Shown in pieces: positions 58,268-64,000 of a stretch of 64,000 nt of DNA. The translations under genes and the position numbers were made by a program. Position 1 is the first letter of the stretch, and every line of letters begins with the position of its first letter. Source of the DNA: Anastrepha obliqua (Eukaryota; Arthropoda; Insecta; Diptera; Tephritidae); assembly GCF_027943255.1 (NCBI RefSeq), contig NC_072894.1, forward strand, positions 62,251,601-62,315,600. The letters are read 5' to 3'. The notes under the pieces were generated by a model, which did not search any database, was not told the origin of the DNA, and saw only the letters and a list, made by a program, of their open reading frames with translations.

Positions 58268-58879
58268 TACGGTAAATTTTTAATCAATTATTCTTTGCAT
58301 GATTCTCTAATTGCACCAACTGTTACAGCAAACGGCAAATATTGTAGAAAAATAACATTTTTCGAATCGTTTAAAGTTAGTGAATTGCACTACAGAACTG
58401 CGAACAAACAATTTGGAAATTCCTCATGTCGTAACCAGCAAACCAATTTAAGGAATTTTAGGTAAGTTTTCTCTTTTCCAAAACGTAAGTTACCGTTCCA
58501 GAGTAACAATTTGGGCCACTAACATTAATACTGAAATGAAGCGCGTACATCGTACATACATACATACATACTATACATATGTATGCGCAACATTTGAGCA
58601 TGCTGCAGAAATGCATACATGTCTACATACACACATACACTGGTAGAAAATATAATAGTAGCAAATATTTTCAAGTAATTTTTCACATTCTTTTTTTGAC
58701 TGCGGATATTTTGTGCCTGGTTTGAACATTTAACTATTAACGCAAATTAAAAAAATAAAAGCGTCTTTTTCAAATATTCTACAGCATGATAAAATTCCGT
58801 CGAGTTTAAGAAGCCTTCCCTAGAAAAGGAAATAGAAGCAAAAAGTCTTGCCACTATAAATTAGTGTTGAAAATAAATA
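58268..58879. other. Intron sequence with TACA microsatellite
   Basis: CATACATACATACATACTAT at 58554-58576; otherwise AT-rich. Confidence 0.45.
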
Positions 58880-59620
58880 TGATTACATATGGAGAATTTT
58901 TTTAGTATTTCGAAGCACCTCCTGCTTCTTTTGTGACTTCTTCACGTCTTCGAAGCGAATTTACTAAATTTCTACTCTTATCCGAAGAAATAAGGTACCA
59001 ACACTTTTGAACTTGGTTTCAAATTTCTTCCCTATTTGTGGCCTTTCGGGCTATTCGGGCCTTTCAATTACATGTATTTTTCAGTTCTGTCTAAAGATGA
59101 TCAAATGTGTTTAAGTCAAGAAGCTGCGACGGTCATTCTAAAACATTCACTTTTTCTTTTTTGAACCAATTCTTTTGATGAACGCTTGTCTTGTATAAAC
59201 TTATCTTGTATAAACTCTCGTATTGGAGGTGTTTATGCATAGGCAAGCATATTCGGATCCAATATTCTCACTCTACACATTTCCACCCGAGAATGTTAAT
59301 GCATTAATTAATTAATACATACATACATTAATTAATGTATTAACATTCTCTGTTTCCACAGCATACATTTTATCTTTTATCTAAAATATTAGACTTTACT
59401 CTTTCCTCCCAAAATCATCCTTACACCATTACTGATTTCCGAACGTCCTTTACTTTTTTTCGTATATCTAGAATCAAATGGTGTACTTGTGGGCCGCCGA
59501 ATATTTTGTCTTCCGGCAGATCCAAGCATATGGTGAGATATTTTCTTGTAAATTGAAACCTTTTTGTTTTGTTCTCTAAACTGAACAACGGTACTCCACT
59601 GCTGCACTGAGCTTTAGCTA
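58880..59620 (-). pseudogene. Tc1-like remnant, very decayed
   Basis: Minus-strand pieces resemble the end of a Tc1 transposase: a KELVQKRKSECFRMTVAASR stretch at about 59130-59180 where the VNVLEWPSQSPDLNP region would fall, then LKGPNSPKGHKRGRNLKPSS. At 59400-59620 a frame reads RRPTSTPFDSRYTKKSKGRS EISNG. All are weak; the assignment is tentative. Confidence 0.4.
59289..59350. repeat. 24 bp inverted repeat, near-perfect hairpin
   Basis: The arm GAGAATGTTAATGCATTAAT (first 20 of 24 bases) at 59289-59312 pairs with 59327-59350 with one mismatch, around a 14 bp spacer. Confidence 0.85.
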
Positions 59621-60024
59621 TTTGATGAAAAAAAAAATTCATTTTGCTTTAACGCATGATTTTTTTGTTTCCTTTCCCAGAATTGTACATTTTTTTCCAG
59701 CTTTTGGTACGTTATGAAAAGCATTAAACACTTTTTCTATGAATACCTATTTATTAATTCTGCGTCCATCGTTCTTCCTTATTTTCTTTAATTTTTCATT
59801 AATCTGCCTCTTTCCTCCGGGCAATACCCGGCCTATTTTGCTTATTTTATTCAATGCATCGCAGGCTGAAAATCCCGGGTCTAACACATAGATGGCACTC
59901 ATTTTAATGCAGTCACCTCTTCTTCAGTTAGTATTAACTTTAAGAAGAAAGCTGTTAAAATTTAGTGATATTCCATTCATAAGTTCGTGAGTTATTGGGC
60001 TAAGATTGACGAACCTTTAATTTT
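59621..60024. other. Intron sequence, unidentified
   Basis: AT-rich; no feature recognised. Confidence 0.4.
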
Positions 60025-60245
60025 TTTCAAAAATGCATGCTCCCATGCTTACCGGTACGAAATTTCGCTCAGATGAAGAAGTCATCGTTGATTCTGAAAC
60101 CTATTTGCTGGCAAAAGATAAATCGTTCTACAAAAGTGGTAGGTACTAAAATGTTAGAGCGACGCGGGAATATTTGCGTCGTTCTTGATGAAAATTACGT
60201 TGACGAATATAGCACGTTGACGAATATAGCAAATTTTTTTTCCAT
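60025..60245 (+). pseudogene. Mariner transposase C-terminal fragment
   Basis: The plus strand reads LTGTKFRSDEEVIVDSETYL LAKDKSFYKSG and, after a frame change, MLERRGN...DYVDE-like residues. This matches mariner C-termini (EVI.E.E.YF.AKDKSFYK.GIE.LE.RW...EG.YVDE). A 16 bp unit TTGACGAATATAGCA is duplicated at its end (60199-60230). Confidence 0.65.
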
Positions 60246-61389
60246 TCGAAAAAATGGATTGCACTGATGCTATTATAACATCCGACAGTGTACATTAAAC
60301 TATATTTGAACGCTTGCTTTTATTCATATCCAAAGTACTCTTGTTTTGTGAGTTAACCAAATATTTGGTAGTTGATTTCACCTTTGCATATTCCTCGCCC
60401 TAGCAATTGCAGTTAGCTTCGGTTATGTATATACATACATATTTAGTATTTTTATATTTATGCCTTTCTCTTCCCTCTATTGCAATTTTTATGCAAGTGT
60501 ATCGAATACTTTTGAACCATTTAGTTTTGATAATTGAAATTTGCTTTATTTTATTTTGCTTTATTTTTATTTGTTATTGTTGTTTTAATTTTCCTGGGAT
60601 TTTTCTGTCTTTTAGTCATTCTTTTACTCTTCGGAAGATTGTACGTTTTTGCTTGTGTGAAATTTGCCGGGCTGCTTTTGTATGTTTTAGACAGTATTTC
60701 CTTCCAGTTTCTATTATAATACATTTAATATCATGCCAGCAGTTTTGTTTACAATTTTTTCCTTTTAATTTGTTGCAGCATTGGGTGTGAAATTTTTCGT
60801 AGTTTTTGTTTTGTTTTATGGATTTGAGTGCAACGGCGCCAAAATATTCAATATGATCGTTGGACTTGGGTTGAACTTAATTGCTTACCAAAATAAACTT
60901 TTGTTGGTACGAAAATAATAAAAAATCAAAGCTTTCAGTGAACTTTGATTCTTTAAAACATTTAATCTAAGTGTTATTTAGTATTCTGCGATAAAGATTA
61001 TACAACCCATATTAAACCTTTGAGAAAAAGTGGCTATAATTTATAAAAAATATTGCACGGAAACAAATAATAAAATAATAAAAATATGAAAAATATTTTG
61101 ACATACCAAAGCATTCAAGTCATTTGCATTTCTTTAACTAAAACCATCTCCGCCTTTCAAATTTATTTCATTAACTTACAAACCTCGTGAAGGTAAAATT
61201 TTGAACTAACAAAAGCAAGCAAAAATAAAAATACAAAAACAAAACAAATGCTTCTCTCAGCTGTCAAGAAAGTGCTTTTACATACATATCTATTTTCGGC
61301 ATCGTTTGCTAAGATGATTTTATATACCGTTACCTCGCTGAGTTGTTGCACACGCGCCAGTCATCAATCAATCATAAAGTGGTCTTAAG
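60246..61389. other. Intron sequence, T-rich
   Basis: Hydrophobic plus-strand frames at 60407-60790 come from a T-rich tract and look non-coding. Confidence 0.45.
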
Positions 61390-61994
61390 AGTGAGACAAA
61401 AATACCTAGAAAACTGACACCATTTGAGGTGACTCAGTCGGTTAATTATAATTACACAATAGGAAAATTGTGCGACAATTATCAGAAATGTTTTATTCAA
61501 CTCGACAGACCTTTTATAACATAATCGTCCAAAAAATGAAAGTAGTTTGGAGCAAAAATGTGCAAGTGGAAGACCACGGAATATATGTATCTGATCGCGC
61601 CGAACGTGTTTTGTTGAGAAAAGTAGCCGCAAACCCTCAGATTTCGAAAAAAAACCTTGTTGGTGAGTTTAGAGTCGAAGTTTCGCATAAAAAGTCCACC
61701 AAATTTTGCAAAAGCATAATTATACTTCACGGGTTTCTCGAAAGAAGCCTTTAGCCCTCTGCCCAGCACATTGAAAAGCGGTTACCTTTCGCTAGAGACA
61801 GATAGCTACGGGATGATGTGATATTCTGCGATGAGACTAAAATCATGCTGTATTACAATGATGGATCCAATAGAGTGTGGATACAGCCATTTAAAGCACT
61901 AGAAGGGCGGAATACTATACCCACAGTGAAAATTGGCAAACTTTCATATCCAACAAATGACTGAGCGGATTTAGTGTTTATAAAAGATTAGATG
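61390..61994 (+). pseudogene. Tc1-like transposase N-terminal half
   Basis: The plus strand reads DRAERVLLRKVAANPQISKK NLVGEFRVEVSHK, then PSAQHIEKRLPFARDR, DDVIFCDETKIMLYYNDGSN (first catalytic aspartate) and NTIPTVKIGKLS. It stops abruptly near 61965-61990 where the reversed RTE begins. The second half with the D/E residues is missing. Confidence 0.8.
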
Positions 61995-63240
61995 GATGCA
62001 CGCCAAAGGCAAAAGTACCAGCGCGATTGTTAAGGCCGATGATGTCAATATTATCGGCATACGCCAGCAATTGTACGCTCTTATAAAATATTGTGCCTGA
62101 GCGATTAAGTTCTGCGGCTCGTATGATGCTCTCCAACATCAGGTTAAAGAAGTCTCACGACAGCAAGTCACCCTGTCTGAAACTTTCAGACATCGCGTCC
62201 TACAGATAACTCCTCTTCGTACTGTCGAATGCAGTTTTGAAATCAACGAAATGATGGTGTGTGTCGATTCTCTTTTCATGAGTTTTTTCTAAGATTTGGC
62301 GTATTGTGAATATTTGGTCGATGGTAGACTTTCCAGGTCTAAGGCCACACTGATAAGGTCCAATCAGTTGGTTGACGGTGGGCTTCAGCCTTTCACACAA
62401 TACGCTCGCTAGAACCATATAGGCGATATTTAGAATACTAATCTCGCGGTAATTGGCACAGATTGCAGGCTCGCCCTTCTTATGGATTGAGCAGAGCACA
62501 CTTAAATTCCAATCGGTAGGCATGCTTTTATCCGACCATATTTTGCATAGAAGCGGATGCATGCACCTTACCAGCTCCTCGCCGCCATGTTTGAATAGCT
62601 CAGCCGGCAGTCCGTCGGCGTTGTTGTTCTTTAGCCGTGTTATCGCTATTCTCACCTCGTAATGTAAGTGAAACGACAATTCCGTCGTCGACGATTGGTA
62701 TATCGGGATATTCATATTCTCTGTGCCATGCACAGCTATCACTGTTTAACAGGTTCGAGAAGTGTTCCCTCCATAATTTAAGTATGCTCTGGATGTCAGT
62801 CACCAGATCGCCGTCTTTTTTCATACAGGAAAACGCCCCTGGCTTAAAACCTTCTGTAAGCTGCCGAACTTTCTGGTAGAATTTTCGGGCGTTTTTCCTG
62901 CTGGCCAGCATCTCAAGCTCCTCGCACTCACGTATTTCGGCCTCTCATTTCTTCTTTCGGATAATACGCCTCTCTTCCTTTTTTAGCTCTCCGTAGCGAT
63001 CCCACATGGCTCGCGTTGCGCCCGATCGCCAGCGTGGCTCTATAGGTGGCATCCTTTCTTTCTGCGGCAGCATGACATTCCTCGTTGTACCAACTATTTT
63101 TTCGGGCTCGCCGGAGTCCGATTTCTTCTTCGGCGGCTGAGAGCTGGTAACCCTCTGTTATTGGCCACACTTTCTGAATTTTTTTCACCATGCTCTTGGT
63201 GTTCTTCACACATTTTCGAGCAGTTCGGCATATGAACACA
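61995..63240 (-). mobile_element. RTE-clade LINE, truncated copy in reverse
   Basis: Minus-strand coding: SAAEEEIGLRRARKNSWYNE ECHAAAERKDATYRATL (63170-63050), NARKFYQKVRQLTEGFKPGA F, DGLPAELFKHGGEELVRCMH, ICANYREISILNIAYMVLAS, then GPYQCGLRPGKSTIDQIFTI and HHFVDFKTAFDSTKRSYL ending 62200. A deletion then leads to RT motifs near 62150-62040 (FFNLMLESIIRAAELNRSGT, QLLAYADNI, with YADD changed to YADN). Both the endonuclease half and the C-terminus are lost. It retains the 25 bp that the copy at 46975-50212 lacks. Confidence 0.9.
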
Positions 63241-63587
63241 CCCGTTTGATGCTTATTACTCGAAAATTTTCGAGTTGAGATCCAGCATAACGGTTTTTTT
63301 TATATATTTGAACCATGCTTGTTTTGAATATTAAGACTTTCTCTTCAGCACTTATTTTAAGTTTTACAAATTATTCATACTCGTACAGAGTACTAACACC
63401 CTTGGAAATCTAGAGAAATGCTGCCATTTAAAATTAAAAATTATTATTTAGCTGCTCAAAAGCTCAAAAATTTCAAGCAAACATTTGAGTAGTTGAGCAA
63501 TGAACAAATTCGAGCGAGTATGAAGCTACTTGTATTGCTCGTTTTCCGGATATCTAGAAAACTTATACAATAAATAAAAAAATTACA
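63241..63587. other. Intron sequence, unidentified
   Basis: AT-rich; no feature recognised. Confidence 0.4.
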
Positions 63588-63662
63588 ACCATTTGTGGAG
63601 CAACGCCACAAAAAGGAGGAGAAACTCGGCCAAACACATAACAGAAGTGTACGCGCCAATCA
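63588..63662 (+). repeat. SINE family copy 8, 3' end only
   Basis: CATTTGTGGAGCAACGCCAC followed by AGAAGTGTACGCGCCAATCA matches the SINE 3' end. It is 5' truncated, as is usual for reverse-transcribed insertions. Confidence 0.8.
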
Positions 63663-64000
63663 TTTATTTATTTTCTTAATTATGTGACTACCCGAATTGA
63701 ATAAATACATTTAAATAAAAAAACAATTAAATAAAAAACTTGTATTAATAAATTTAGAAAGTCGAATTAATTCAAATATACTTTCGAAATTGATATTACA
63801 TTATAAGTGAATAGTTTACGGCTAATCTTAATCAATTCGTTTGCCATCTTAGTTCCCAAAAACACTTATTTATAACTCTTACGCGTGCGAGCTATTTCTT
63901 ATATGAAGCATACTATTTTTTTTTTTAATATCCTCTTTGACTTGCCGCTCCATTGCTTGTTAGCCAGCTGCGTTCTTTTTAAATTCGTTCACACACTCAC
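63663..64000. other. Intron sequence at the window edge
   Basis: AT-rich, nothing recognised. No dynein exon is seen before the edge. Confidence 0.4.

Noticed and set aside
60407..60790. 127-codon hydrophobic frame that could be a membrane protein
   Set aside because: It arises from a T-rich tract (phenylalanine/leucine runs) with no conserved motif and a second overlapping frame of the same character.
1..64000. CRISPR array, toxin-antitoxin, prophage or other bacterial system
   Set aside because: No regularly spaced repeats, operons or ribosome-binding sites; the window is clearly an insect gene with introns.

Overview
The window is eukaryotic nuclear DNA from an insect, most likely a higher dipteran and plausibly a tephritid fruit fly. 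The evidence is spliced coding exons with GT-AG borders, AT-rich introns, and a transposon community typical of flies: DD34D mariners, a DD41D rosa-type element (rosa was described from Ceratitis), Tc1-like elements, piggyBac, pogo/Tigger, RTE, CR1-like and LOA/I-clade LINEs. The species call is inference.

Only one host gene is recognised. Seven exons on the minus strand (transcribed from about 56.2 kb down to 0.19 kb) encode 631 consecutive residues of an axonemal dynein heavy chain, from the AAA1 Walker B region through AAA2 to just past the AAA3 Walker A. All six internal junctions keep reading frame, and the joined protein runs continuously through the conserved motor, so no exon is missing. 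The gene continues beyond both window ends. Coding sequence is under 3% of the window; the six complete introns measure 7.4, 5.6, 8.5, 5.4, 6.7 and 20.5 kb.

Region by region (ascending): 0-8 kb holds exon 187-617, then a dense cluster of a DD37D element, a mariner, two SINE copies, a pogo/Tigger deletion derivative and two LINE RNase H/zinc-finger fragments. 8-23 kb holds three exons, a MITE, a mariner remnant, a LOA-like LINE, an almost complete CR1-like LINE and a piggyBac element flanked by TTAA. 23-36 kb holds two exons, three DNA-transposon remnants (two Tc1-like, one MULE-like), a possible Helentron endonuclease fragment and I-clade LINE pieces. The 20.5 kb intron (35.5-56.05 kb) holds a LINE fragment, a second DD37D copy carrying a SINE with a visible target-site duplication, a rosa element, a LOA-like 3' end, two Tc1-like elements, a nearly intact RTE and a piggyBac/mariner chimera. 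56-64 kb holds the last exon, another mariner, Tc1-like and mariner fragments and a second RTE in reverse.

None of the transposon genes seen here is intact: each carries stops, frameshifts or deletions. The RTE at 47.0-50.2 kb comes closest, with one 25 bp deletion. The SINE family (eight copies) shares its 3' end with that RTE, suggesting the RTE machinery mobilised it. I found no CRISPR array, rRNA, functional tRNA, bacterial-type operon or clearly undescribed system. The strongest points for follow-up are the giant repeat-filled dynein gene (possible Y linkage or testis expression), the SINE/RTE pair, and the 327-codon piggyBac/mariner fusion ORF.
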